39,103 bases of DNA, taken from contig NZ_PPXY01000012.1 in the NCBI RefSeq assembly GCF_021655115.1, positions 1 through 39,103 on the forward strand. Direction: 5' to 3'. The translations under genes were made by a program, and so were the position numbers. Positions 25,013 to 33,403 of the stretch are shown here, piece by piece; within the stretch, counting starts at the first letter, position 1, and every line of letters starts with the position of its first letter. The notes under the pieces were generated by a model. It ran no database searches and had not been told where the DNA came from. It worked only from the letters and a program-made list of their open reading frames with translations. The stretch comes from Clostridium sp. Cult3 (GTDB taxonomy: Bacteria > Bacillota > Clostridia > Tissierellales > Tepidimicrobiaceae).

Positions 25013-26838
25013 CTTTCAATCCTCCCCCCCTTAAATACTCCAAATCCAAAGTGATCACATCTTAAACATCTTCTAGATTCCTGATAAGCTTCCTCACTGG
25101 TCATTCCACATTCTACTAATTCAAAGTCCTTAACCCTTTCTGATACATCCCTTTCCCTCATATTGACCCGTCCACAAGGTATTCTATCTGCTAATCTAGC
25201 CTCTGGTATATTAACATCTGATTGAATTATATGGTGATATCCTAAATAATTATCTATATTTGCAGCTGCTACTTTACCAGCTGCTATAGCTCTAATTACC
25301 GTTGCCGGGCCTGATACACAGTCTCCCCCAGCATATACTCCAGGAACATTCTCTATACCTAGCCAATTAAGAGCATCTATTGCACCTTTAGTTACTGGTA
25401 TTCCATCCCTTTCGAAAGACTTGGATTCAATCCCCTGACCTATGGCAATAATAACTGAATTACATTCTAGTGTATGAGTCTCTTTTTCCGCTTCAACTGG
25501 TACTGGTCTGCCATCCCTTATGGTTCCGACAATTTGTGGTTTAATCAAAATTGCTTTAACATGACCATTTTCATCGGTTTCAATCTTTTCTGGTGTATAT
25601 AGATCATAGATTTCACAACCTTCTGCTATTGCACCTTCAACTTCCTCTTCCAAGGCTGGCATATCTACTTTACGCCTACGATAGACTATACTAACCTTTT
25701 TAGCACCTAAACGTACTGTTGATCTAGCTACGTCTATTGCCACATTTCCCCCACCTATAACTACAACGGTTTTACCTGTAAAATCAGGATATTCATCGTC
25801 ACCTATTTTACGTAAAACCTCAACAGCAGAAATAACCCCTTTCGCTTCCTGACCTTCCAGCCCTATTTTCTTATCCGTTTGAGCTCCAATAGCTATATAT
25901 ATAGCGTCAAAATTGTGTTTCAAATCTAAAATAGAAAAATCTTTTCCAATTGTTACTCCTTTATGCACCTTTATTCCTATAGAAAGAATGGTATTAATCT
26001 CTTCATCTAATACTTCTCTTGGTAGTCTGTAACTTGGTATTCCATACCTTAACATTCCGCCCAGCTTCTGTCTTTGTTCGAATATTTCTACATCATATCC
26101 CATAATAGATAGATAATAGGCTGCACTTAATCCACTAGGACCAGCACCAACTATAGCTACTCTCTTGCCAATGGAAGGAGCTTTCTTTTCTACAGGTACC
26201 GTACCTGCATGTTCTACTGCAAATCGCTTTAAGCCTCTAATATTGATAGAATGGTCGATCATATTCCTTCTGCATCTTGTTTCACAAGGGTGTTCGCAAA
26301 CTAGGGCACAGGTAGCTGGCATAGGGTTGTCCTTCCTTATCAATCTAATAGCATCCTTGTATCTTCCTTCAGATATTAGAGCAATATAGCCTGGTACGTC
26401 TACTCCTGCAGGACATAATGATACACAGGGGACTGGTTGATATAGCTCAAAGGTGCACCTGCCGCGTAATATATGTTCTTCAAAATCATCCCTAAAGCCT
26501 TGAACTCCTTTTAAGACCATATTGGCTGCCTCATACCCTATAGCACAGTCTGCAGAATAATAAATAGCCTTTGCAGTCCTTTCAATTAAATCTATAGTTT
26601 CTAGATCTGCTTCCCCGTCCAATACCTTTTCCAATAGAGTTTCTAATTGACCTAAACCTATTCTACAGGGAACACATTTGCCGCAGGTTTGGGCATGGCA
26701 CATCTTAAGAAATGAAGAGGCCAAATCTATGGGACACAATCCTGGCGGGCTAGCAACGATACGTCGCTCCAAGTCCTTATATAGGGTCTCTACAGTGGCT
26801 TGAGCTTTGTCCCTGGTGATGATACTTAGTCTACTCAT
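25006..26838 (-). CDS. Hydrogenase partner: NuoF C-terminal domain fused to GltD-like NADPH/FAD oxidoreductase
   Basis: A 610-residue fusion. Residues about 1-125 match the C-terminal 4Fe-4S part of NuoF/HydB (CGKCVPCRIG near 56, SADCAIGYE near 97) without the FMN/NADH-binding part. From about 135 it is GltD-like: two Fe-S motifs (CVSLCPAG; CALVCEHPCETRC), an FAD site (VAIVGAGPSGLSAAYYL), a nucleotide site (VVIGGGNVAIDVARS followed by YRRRKVDMPA, where the arginines suggest NADPH), and a C-terminal RRCLRCDHFG. It probably feeds or takes electrons for HydA, with NADP(H) as cofactor. There is no separate NuoE-like gene beside it. Ribosome site AAAGGAG. Confidence 0.88.
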   Translation of the reverse strand: MSRLSIITRDKAQATVETLYKDLERRIVASPPGLCPIDLASSFLKMCHAQTCGKCVPCRIGLGQLETLLEKVLDGEADLETIDLIERTAKAIYYSADCAIGYEAANMVLKGVQGFRDDFEEHILRGRCTFELYQPVPCVSLCPAGVDVPGYIALISEGRYKDAIRLIRKDNPMPATCALVCEHPCETRCRRNMIDHSINIRGLKRFAVEHAGTVPVEKKAPSIGKRVAIVGAGPSGLSAAYYLSIMGYDVEIFEQRQKLGGMLRYGIPSYRLPREVLDEEINTILSIGIKVHKGVTIGKDFSILDLKHNFDAIYIAIGAQTDKKIGLEGQEAKGVISAVEVLRKIGDDEYPDFTGKTVVVIGGGNVAIDVARSTVRLGAKKVSIVYRRRKVDMPALEEEVEGAIAEGCEIYDLYTPEKIETDENGHVKAILIKPQIVGTIRDGRPVPVEAEKETHTLECNSVIIAIGQGIESKSFERDGIPVTKGAIDALNWLGIENVPGVYAGGDCVSGPATVIRAIAAGKVAAANIDNYLGYHHIIQSDVNIPEARLADRIPCGRVNMRERDVSERVKDFELVECGMTSEEAYQESRRCLRCDHFGFGVFKGGRIERW

Positions 26839-26884
26839 CTTTTCCTTCTCCTTTCTAAAAATTATTTGTAAGCCTTTATTTATA

Positions 26885-26902
26885 TAGTTAAATAACTAAC
26901 AA
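26885..26902 (-). promoter_or_regulatory. Rex-like operator of the hydrogenase operon
   Basis: On the minus strand TTGTTAGTTATTTAACTA matches 12 of 14 fixed positions of the clostridial Rex consensus TTGTTAA-N4-TTAACAA. It lies about 47 bases before the start codon and overlaps a TATATAAAT -10-like element. Rex senses the NADH/NAD ratio and commonly controls hydrogenase genes. The rex gene is not in this window. Confidence 0.55.
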
Positions 26903-27048
26903 TAATTACCCCACTGTAGTCTTTATATTAAATTACTATGTTATTTAAACCCATTTATTATTGGAAACATTAGAAAATTACTGTAAGAATTAGATGAAAA
27001 GAATAAAGTTGAATAACTTTTATATAAATAGATAAGATCATTATATGT

Positions 27049-27065
27049 TTGTTAGTGTTTAACAA
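27049..27065. promoter_or_regulatory. Second Rex-like palindrome, spacer one base short
   Basis: TTGTTAGTGTTTAACAA has near-complete Rex half-sites but a 3-base spacer instead of 4. It is about 210 bases upstream of the hydrogenase start, so a direct role is less certain. Confidence 0.35.
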
Positions 27066-27174
27066 GTCAGTGTACTAAAGCCCTGTTAAGTTTAATTATA
27101 TCACTATTTGACCTTTGAATAAAGACTAAATGTTTAATTTTTCAAATATTACAATTTATTAATTGAACTACTAA

Positions 27175-27197
27175 GGCTTCTCTTTAAAAGAGAAGCC
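27175..27197 (-). terminator. Hairpin after the PAP2 gene
   Basis: GGCTTCTCTT pairs with AAGAGAAGCC around a 3-base loop, 30 bases after the PAP2 stop. The downstream minus-strand sequence is only weakly T-rich. Confidence 0.7.
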
Positions 27198-27226
27198 CGA
27201 TAGCCTATAATATTTGCTATTAATAG

Positions 27227-27838
27227 TCATTCTTTAGGAATTAAAGAAATCATTCCAATATAAAATAAATATCCTATTAAGTACCCCATCAATACATCTG
27301 TAGGCCAATGTACTCCTAGATATATTCTACTGAAACCTATTAGGACTATAGTCAAAAAATTAATAGATTTTAATAGCACTTTTGTCTCTTTTTTGTTTAT
27401 CTTCCTAATAAGCAAATAGGTCATGGTCGTGTAAAAAGTCATTGACACCATAGCATGACCACTAGGAAAGCTATAACCACCTTGTTCTATTAAGAAGTAT
27501 TTTAATGGTCTAGTCCTTATAAATATATTTTTGAGTATGTAATTTAGCCCATAAGAACCTAGTGTTGATAGGATCAATAGAAAAACACCTATAGTATCTC
27601 TTTTCCTTAACATATAAAAAAATATTATTAAACCTATAGGCAGAAAAAAATATACTGAGCCAAAATAGGTGACTTTTCTCATAATATCTATTCCTAATAG
27701 GGTAGCCTTACCATGAATATAATCCATTATTCTTTCATCAAATAATATCCCTTCCTGAGAAGCTTTAACCTTTACCCCTATAACAATAAATATAATTAAA
27801 GCTAAAATAGCTAGTGTTTTTTTTCTACTATTCTTCAT
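27227..27838 (-). CDS. PAP2-family membrane phosphatase
   Basis: An integral membrane lipid-phosphate phosphatase of 203 residues with five or six helices. The three PAP2 catalytic motifs are complete: KNIFIRTRP (near 109), SFPSGHA (near 128) and SRIYLGVHWPTDVLMGY (near 170). Possible substrates are undecaprenyl pyrophosphate or phosphatidylglycerol phosphate; the exact one is not visible. AAGGAGAG precedes the ATG. It is 24 bases after the YitT-like gene, so the two likely share an mRNA. Confidence 0.93.
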   Translation of the reverse strand: MKNSRKKTLAILALIIFIVIGVKVKASQEGILFDERIMDYIHGKATLLGIDIMRKVTYFGSVYFFLPIGLIIFFYMLRKRDTIGVFLLILSTLGSYGLNYILKNIFIRTRPLKYFLIEQGGYSFPSGHAMVSMTFYTTMTYLLIRKINKKETKVLLKSINFLTIVLIGFSRIYLGVHWPTDVLMGYLIGYLFYIGMISLIPKE

Positions 27839-27862
27839 GATTCTCTCCTTATCATTTAGTGT

Positions 27863-28714
27863 CTAGTCTTCAATATCCATGAAACCATCGCCTAATACTT
27901 CATATATATTACTCACTGTAACGAAAGCATTTTTGTCTATGCTTTTAATATGGTTTTTCAATTTAATAAAATCCTTTCTATCTACTACTGTTACAATTAC
28001 ATCCTTTTTATGATCGGTATATGCTCCTTTGGCTTCGTATATAGTTGCTCCTCTTTCCAGTTCATAAATTATATAGTCCTTTATACCTTCACTATGTTCA
28101 CTTACAATACTTACTGCCTTGCTTAAATTCATCCCTTCTATCGTCGAATCTATTACTACACTATTTATGATAATACCAAGTAAAGCATACATTCCCAGCT
28201 CAGGCCCAAATGCAAAGCCTGCTCCTATAGTTATGACAATGTCGGAAAACATCACTGCTTTTCCTAACCCTATGCCAAAAAACATATTCAATATCTTTGC
28301 TATAATGTCTGTGCCACCAGTAGAAGCATTTTGATTGAATACAATTCCCATACCAATTGCCGATATAAAAACACCAGAAATAAGTTGTAATATTATATCT
28401 CCTACAATAGGCTCATAAATAGGAACTGCTTTTTCAAATAAAGAAACCATTACGGAAGTCCCCAAACTAGCATATATAGTCTTTACTCCAAAATTAGTTC
28501 CAATTACTAGAAAAGCAATTATAAACAAAACTATATTGATTATTATCATAAGAGTTCCTACAGATATAAATGGAACCCAGTGATTGATAACCATTGCCAA
28601 GCCGTTAGCGCCTCCTATGGCTAATTTTCCAGGCATGAGGAAAAAATATAGCCCTATAGCAACCATTATCATTCCAACAGTAATTAGTAGATATTCTTTT
28701 ATTTTTCTTTTCAT
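27863..28714 (-). CDS. YitT/DUF161 family membrane protein
   Basis: A 283-residue membrane protein. Five or six helices of the YitT_membrane type come first (FLMPGKLAIGGANGLAM near 25; NQNASTGGTDIIAKILN near 128), then a C-terminal soluble DUF2179 domain (GATIYEAKGAYTDHKKDVIVTVVDR, here shortened to the core EAKGAYTDHKK). The function is not established. AGAGGTGA lies before the ATG. It follows zur by 44 bases, so it may be the fifth gene of the zinc operon transcript. Confidence 0.9.
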   Translation of the reverse strand: MKRKIKEYLLITVGMIMVAIGLYFFLMPGKLAIGGANGLAMVINHWVPFISVGTLMIIINIVLFIIAFLVIGTNFGVKTIYASLGTSVMVSLFEKAVPIYEPIVGDIILQLISGVFISAIGMGIVFNQNASTGGTDIIAKILNMFFGIGLGKAVMFSDIVITIGAGFAFGPELGMYALLGIIINSVVIDSTIEGMNLSKAVSIVSEHSEGIKDYIIYELERGATIYEAKGAYTDHKKDVIVTVVDRKDFIKLKNHIKSIDKNAFVTVSNIYEVLGDGFMDIED

Positions 28715-28758
28715 ATTTATTTCACCTCTCTGTTTTTTGACAATATTTATCTAATCAT

Positions 28759-29193
28759 CTATATATCTCTATTCTTACATTTGGGGCAATAGCCATATAT
28801 CTCAAGTTTATGCCCTATGATATCAAAATCCGTCCTTTCTTTCATAAAATATTCATAGCCAATAATAGGACAATGATCTATACTTACCTTTTTGTGACAA
28901 GATACACATATTATATAATGGTCATGATCCATAATATTTAATTGGAACATAGACTTATTTTCCTGTTCAAGATTTAGTTTTATCGCTATGTTCTTTGATA
29001 CAAATATATTGAGTGTCCTGTATATGGTAGAGAGATTGATATGCTTGTCTACCTTTCTAGCTTTTAAAAATATTTCTTCTGCTGTTAATGGATCCTTTCC
29101 CTCCTTCAATATATCTAATAAAATGTTTCTCTGTTTTGTGTTTTTTATTCCATATTCCTTGAAGATCTCTCCATTGTCACTACTCTTAACCAC
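28759..29193 (-). CDS. zur: Fur-family regulator, probably Zur
   Basis: A 144-residue Fur-family repressor: a winged helix (TAEEIFLKARKVDKHINLSTIYRTL, core LSTIYRTLN near 54), then the metal domain with HDHYIICVSCHK and a C-terminal CPKC. C96, C99, C136 and C139 form the structural zinc site. It is the last gene of znuA-znuC-znuB, which makes zinc the likely effector (Zur rather than Fur or PerR). The start codon is GTG after GGGG. Its own expression would be under the operator at 31796-31810 through the operon. Confidence 0.88.
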   Translation of the reverse strand: MVKSSDNGEIFKEYGIKNTKQRNILLDILKEGKDPLTAEEIFLKARKVDKHINLSTIYRTLNIFVSKNIAIKLNLEQENKSMFQLNIMDHDHYIICVSCHKKVSIDHCPIIGYEYFMKERTDFDIIGHKLEIYGYCPKCKNRDI

Positions 29194-29228
29194 TTTACCA
29201 TTCCCCTTTGCATATTTATTATTTATGC

Positions 29229-30059
29229 CTATTTACTATACTTTAACTTCCTCATTAAAAAGAATAGTATGAAAAAAACTCCATTTATGATTACAATAGT
29301 TGCCCCTGTAGGAAGATTAAGTATATAGGATATAAAGGTTCCCAATATAACACTAGATACCGATACTATAGAGGAAATAAGTATGGTACTCTTAAAGCCG
29401 TTAGATACTTGCAGTGCTGTGACCGTAGGGAATATTATCATGCTGGAAATGAGCATGGTACCAACTACCCTAATTCCCAAAACCACCGTAATAGAGGTTA
29501 GAGTAGATATTAGATAATTGATAAATTTTGAATTTATCCCTAATACCTTGGCAAATTCTTCGTCATAGCTTATAGCAAATAAACTATTGTAGAAAAGTAA
29601 TATGATTAGTATGACTACTATAGATAGTATCACAGATAGAATCAAATCTACTCTACTTATTACCAAAATACTGCCAAATAAATAGGAAAATAGATCCACA
29701 TTAAATCCCTTTGCTATGCTGGAAATTAAAACCCCTACTGCTACAGCAAAAGACGAGATAAGGCCTATTGCTGCATCCCCATGTAAATCTGCTTTCTCAT
29801 TTAGTTTCAATATTAAAAATGACGACAGAATAACCAAAGGTATAGACACCAACAAGGGAGATTTACCCAATAATAGTGCAATAGCTACTGTCGCAAAGCT
29901 TACATGGGCTAATCCATCACCAATCATAGAATGTTTTTTAAGTACTAGAAATATTCCTAAAAAAGATGAAGAAATAGCTATTAGAGAACCTACAACAATT
30001 CCCCTCAATATAAAATCCTGTTGCAATGCTTCTATTATTAGAACAATAATATCTTTCAT
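29229..30059 (-). CDS. znuB: Zinc ABC transporter permease ZnuB
   Basis: A metal-type ABC-3 permease, 276 residues with eight or so helices. Markers are FLGIFLVLKKHSMIGDGLAHVSFATVA near 35 (core HSMIGDGLAHVSFA), YDEEFAKVLGI near 168 and VVGTMLISSMIIFPTVTA near 201. The fold and neighbours fit ZnuB/AdcB. It lies 24 bases after znuC, with GGTGG as a weak ribosome site, and 35 bases before zur. Confidence 0.94.
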   Translation of the reverse strand: MKDIIVLIIEALQQDFILRGIVVGSLIAISSSFLGIFLVLKKHSMIGDGLAHVSFATVAIALLLGKSPLLVSIPLVILSSFLILKLNEKADLHGDAAIGLISSFAVAVGVLISSIAKGFNVDLFSYLFGSILVISRVDLILSVILSIVVILIILLFYNSLFAISYDEEFAKVLGINSKFINYLISTLTSITVVLGIRVVGTMLISSMIIFPTVTALQVSNGFKSTILISSIVSVSSVILGTFISYILNLPTGATIVIINGVFFILFFLMRKLKYSK

Positions 30060-30083
30060 CTAATACCACCACCATTGGTTATT

Positions 30084-30797
30084 TCATGAAAATAGGCCAA
30101 AATACCGGACTATTTCTTTTGAATTTTTAAATTCCTCATAAGGACCATAGAAGATTATTTTCCTGTTTAAATAGAGTATTTTATTGATATATTTCTTTAT
30201 TGAAAGAATATCATGGGACACAAGGATTAAGGTTACCCCTTCTCTATTTATTTCCTTTAATATAGCATAAAAATCCTCCCTTATTTTGGGATCCAGAGCG
30301 CTAGTAGGTTCATCTAGGAACAATATTTTTGGTTCAGACACCATAGCCCTGGCTAATAAGACTCTTTGAATTTGACCACCAGATAGATTGCCTATTTTTC
30401 TACCCTTTAAATCTTCTATCTCTAGCTTTCTTATGATACTATCAACTTTCCTATAATCTTCCCTTGAGTAAAACTTTAATCCTCCCTTTTGGGATAACAA
30501 TCCGGTAGCTACTATCTCTCTTACCGTTGCAGGAAATAGCTTATCCCTTTCTATTGCACTTTGAGGTACATATCCAATGGAGTTTCCCCTTGCCACATCG
30601 CCATGAAATTTAACCTGTCCTCTATTAGAATCGATTAATCCTAGTAGAATTTTTATCAATGTAGTTTTACCAGAACCATTGGGCCCAACAATACCTACAT
30701 AATCTCCTTCCTCTATTTTAAAACTAATATCCTTTAATATTTGATTTTTCCCATAGCTAAAACTTAAATTATCCACAGTTAAGATATTATTCATCAT
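30084..30797 (-). CDS. znuC: Zinc ABC transporter ATPase ZnuC
   Basis: A 237-residue ATPase. Walker A GPNGSGKTT is near 37, the signature NLSGGQIQR near 138, Walker B ILFLDEPTSALD near 157, and the H-loop ILVSHD follows. It ends with YGPYEEFKNSKEIVRYFG, usual for ZnuC/MntB-type proteins. The ATG overlaps the end of znuA by 11 bases, so the two are translationally coupled. The zinc assignment comes from the ZnuA histidine loop and the Fur-family neighbour. Confidence 0.94.
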   Translation of the reverse strand: MMNNILTVDNLSFSYGKNQILKDISFKIEEGDYVGIVGPNGSGKTTLIKILLGLIDSNRGQVKFHGDVARGNSIGYVPQSAIERDKLFPATVREIVATGLLSQKGGLKFYSREDYRKVDSIIRKLEIEDLKGRKIGNLSGGQIQRVLLARAMVSEPKILFLDEPTSALDPKIREDFYAILKEINREGVTLILVSHDILSIKKYINKILYLNRKIIFYGPYEEFKNSKEIVRYFGLFS

Positions 30798-31728
30798 AAA
30801 TTAACCCCTGTTTCAATTTTTCTAGATTGGATTCCATTATTTCTATATAACTTATCCCCGACTCTAACTCTTCCTTTGATATATTGTGAGCTCCATGTAA
30901 TTGGAGCATCTCCGCTCCCGTTTCATCGGATATGATTTTAGCTACTTTAGGATCTATCAATTCCTCATAGTAGATTACATTGATCCCAGTGGATTTCATC
31001 CTTTCAATCAATTCTAATATCCTTCTAGGAGTTGGCTCTGCATTAGGTGTAAATCCTTCATAGGGAGACATATATTCTAATCCATAGCGTTTTGCAAAAT
31101 AGCCAAAAGCAAAATGCCCTCCATGCATGATAGTTTTATGCTTAGTCTTACTAAAGGTTTCTTCAAACTTTTTGTCCAATTCTGCTAGTTTCTCCTTATA
31201 GGCTTTGGCATTTTGTCTGTAGAAATCTTCGTTTTCTCCATCTGCCATTAAAATCCCCTCTAATATATTGTCTACTATTTTCTCTCCATATACAGGGTCT
31301 AACCATATATGAGGATCCTTTTCATCATGACCATGATCATGGTCTTCTTCATCTATAAGCTCTATTCCCTGACTTATATCTATAACTACTATAGAATCCT
31401 TATCCATATTTTCTATCAATTTTTCCACCCAAGGTTCCATGTATTTTCCCGTATATATAAATACATCTGTTTTTTTTATATCTACTATGTCCTTTGGAGT
31501 AGGCTCATAGGAATGGGCTTCTACACCAGGAGGGAGTAGTAGGCTCACTTCACCTTTTTCCTTTACTATTTCCTTAGCAAAATCGTATTGAGGAAATAGA
31601 GTAGCAATTATTTTTATTCTATCATTAGAGACACTTTCCTCATCTCCAACGATACTACTACATCCAGAGAGAAAAGTCCATATTAAAACTAATATCATTA
31701 TATTTAATAAAGCTCTCCTAATTTTCAT
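30787..31728 (-). CDS. znuA: Zinc-binding lipoprotein ZnuA
   Basis: A cluster A-I metal-binding protein of 313 residues. A lipoprotein signal ends in FLSGCSS (cysteine near 23). Metal ligands are in PPGVEAHSYEPTPKDI (His near 72), the histidine-rich loop EEDHDHGHDEKDPHIWLDP (near 130-148), MHGGHFAFGYFAKRYGL and a late Asp/Glu segment (ISDETGAEML). The His/Asp-rich loop is the feature that favours zinc over manganese. AGGAGG precedes the ATG. It is the first gene of znuACB-zur and has a repressor-like palindrome at its start site. Confidence 0.94.
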   Translation of the reverse strand: MKIRRALLNIMILVLIWTFLSGCSSIVGDEESVSNDRIKIIATLFPQYDFAKEIVKEKGEVSLLLPPGVEAHSYEPTPKDIVDIKKTDVFIYTGKYMEPWVEKLIENMDKDSIVVIDISQGIELIDEEDHDHGHDEKDPHIWLDPVYGEKIVDNILEGILMADGENEDFYRQNAKAYKEKLAELDKKFEETFSKTKHKTIMHGGHFAFGYFAKRYGLEYMSPYEGFTPNAEPTPRRILELIERMKSTGINVIYYEELIDPKVAKIISDETGAEMLQLHGAHNISKEELESGISYIEIMESNLEKLKQGLIYDE

Positions 31729-31795
31729 TTTTTTCCTCCTATATTTTTATGTTTCCCTAGAGATTATACCCTATTTTATATTTTTTAACTGCAGA

Positions 31796-31810
31796 TGCAA
31801 ATTATTTGCA
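31796..31810. promoter_or_regulatory. Zur-type operator (perfect 7-1-7 inverted repeat)
   Basis: TGCAAAT-T-ATTTGCA has the 7-1-7 layout shared by Fur, PerR and Zur boxes. It begins 10 bases after the -10 box of the znuA promoter and covers the transcription start. A Fur-family gene is in the operon it would control. Confidence 0.75.
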
Positions 31811-31820
31811 ACTAAAAATA

Positions 31821-31849
31821 ATTATACAGTATTTGTCAAATTTAATCAA
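31821..31849 (-). promoter_or_regulatory. Promoter of znuACB-zur
   Basis: TTGATT (31844-31849), 17 bases, TATAAT (31821-31826) on the minus strand, a near-consensus SigA promoter. Confidence 0.8.
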
Positions 31850-31930
31850 TATGAAAATAATTTAAAAACACTTGATAAGATTTCTCACAAACAAAATAAA
31901 AAGGATATGAATAGAATTAGTTAGTTAAAA

Positions 31931-31970
31931 TAAAAAAAGAGTAAAATGATATATCACTTTACTCTTTTTT
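31931..31970 (-). terminator. Terminator of the gcv operon
   Basis: A 13-bp perfect stem (31933-31945 with 31958-31970), a 12-base loop and seven T on the minus strand, 3 bases after the lpdA stop. Confidence 0.93.
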
Positions 31971-31972
31971 AT

Positions 31973-33391
31973 CTATTTTTTTCTTCTCTTTCTTGGTGGT
32001 GCTATATGGATTGCCTTATCCTCTAAGCCATGTACCGCTTCCATAAAAGCTTCACTTAGAGTTGGATGAGCATGGATGGTTCTAGTTATACTATCTATAT
32101 CCATATCATTAGCTATAGCTAAAGCTCCTTCATGAATTAAATCGTTGGCATGAGGCCCTAGTATAGTAACGCCTAAAATCTTCTTATCTTCTTTTGAAGC
32201 AAATACTTTTATAAATCCTTCTCCTTCTCCTAAGGATAAAGCTTTTCCATTAGCCGCAAACATAAATTTGCTAGTTATATAGTCTATGCCTTTTTCCTTT
32301 AATTCCCCTTCAGTCAATCCTACATAGGCTACCTCCGGTAAAGTAAACACACAGTTAGGATATATATCTAGATTTATATCTGGCGTTAACCCCATTAACT
32401 TCTCCATTACGTATATACCTTGACTAGATGCTACATGAGCTAGTTGAATGCCTAAATCATTTACATCGCCTATGGCATATATACCTTCTACTGTAGTTTC
32501 AAAGTCTTCATTGACCTTTATACCTCTTTGATCATGTTCTATTCCAATGTGATCTAGGTTTAAACCTTCCACCACAGGACCTCGACCAGAGGCGATCAAT
32601 ACCTTATCTCCAACTACCTCAATTTCTTCATCTTTATTTTTATACCTAGCAATTACCTTTAGCTTATCGCCTTCTTTGGTGATCTCTTTAGCTCTTATAT
32701 CTACGTAAGTTTCCATGCCTTGTTTCTTAAAAAACATAGGTAGTCTTCTAGTCAATTCCATATCTACATTTTTTAATATCCTAGATGCAAGAAGAATAAC
32801 CTGGCTGCCTAATTCTTGATATATACTTGCAAACTCAAGACCTATTACTCCACCACCTACTACTATTAAAGTTTCTGGTATCTCTTCCATTTCCAATAGA
32901 TCATCACTAGTAATTACTCCTTCTAAATCTACTCCTTTAGTTTCCGTCATAGTAGGCTTAGATCCAGTAGCGATAACCATATTGTCTACCGTTATTTCGC
33001 GATTGTTTCCATCTTTTAAATCTACTATTATAGTATTCTTATCCTTTATAGAAGCCCTTCCGGGAATGAACTCAATGTTCTTATATGAGGATATCAATTT
33101 TTCGATGCCACCTACTAGCTGACCTACTACAGCTTTTTTTCTTTCCTGTAGTGCTTTGCCATCTAGTCTATAATTATCTATCGTAATCCCAAATTCTTCA
33201 GAACGCCTTAAGGTACTCATTATCTCTGCGTTTCTAAAATAAGTTTTAGTAGGGATACAGCCCCGATTAAGGCATGTACCCCCTACTTCCCTATCCTCTA
33301 TCAAATAGATATTGGCACCTAGTTGAGCTCCTCTTATAGCTGCTACATATCCTCCTGGACCTGCTCCTATAACTGCTATATTTTTAGTCAA
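31973..33391 (-). CDS. lpdA: Dihydrolipoamide dehydrogenase (L protein)
   Basis: The FAD enzyme that reoxidises the lipoyl arm of GcvH with NAD. The 472 residues begin with the FAD site VIGAGPGGYVAA and contain the redox disulfide C40-x4-C45 (GGTCLNRGCIPTK). A second Rossmann site is VVVGGGVIGLEFAS and the C-terminal catalytic HAHPTLSEAF holds the active-site His. There is no fused lipoyl domain. The start is an unusual TTG at 33391: it is the only start codon that keeps the N-terminal Rossmann strand, with AGGTG 9 bases upstream. It is the last gene of the gcv operon. Confidence 0.95.
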   Translation of the reverse strand: MTKNIAVIGAGPGGYVAAIRGAQLGANIYLIEDREVGGTCLNRGCIPTKTYFRNAEIMSTLRRSEEFGITIDNYRLDGKALQERKKAVVGQLVGGIEKLISSYKNIEFIPGRASIKDKNTIIVDLKDGNNREITVDNMVIATGSKPTMTETKGVDLEGVITSDDLLEMEEIPETLIVVGGGVIGLEFASIYQELGSQVILLASRILKNVDMELTRRLPMFFKKQGMETYVDIRAKEITKEGDKLKVIARYKNKDEEIEVVGDKVLIASGRGPVVEGLNLDHIGIEHDQRGIKVNEDFETTVEGIYAIGDVNDLGIQLAHVASSQGIYVMEKLMGLTPDINLDIYPNCVFTLPEVAYVGLTEGELKEKGIDYITSKFMFAANGKALSLGEGEGFIKVFASKEDKKILGVTILGPHANDLIHEGALAIANDMDIDSITRTIHAHPTLSEAFMEAVHGLEDKAIHIAPPRKRRKK

Positions 33392-33403
33392 CTAGTCTTA
33401 CAC

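Larger units (their letters stand above)
26839..27226. other. Intergenic region upstream of the hydrogenase operon
   Basis: 388 AT-rich bases between the hydrogenase operon and the PAP2 gene. It holds two Rex-like palindromes (26885-26902, 27049-27065) and the PAP2 terminator hairpin (27175-27197). No ORF with a ribosome site or known RNA is seen. Confidence 0.6.
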
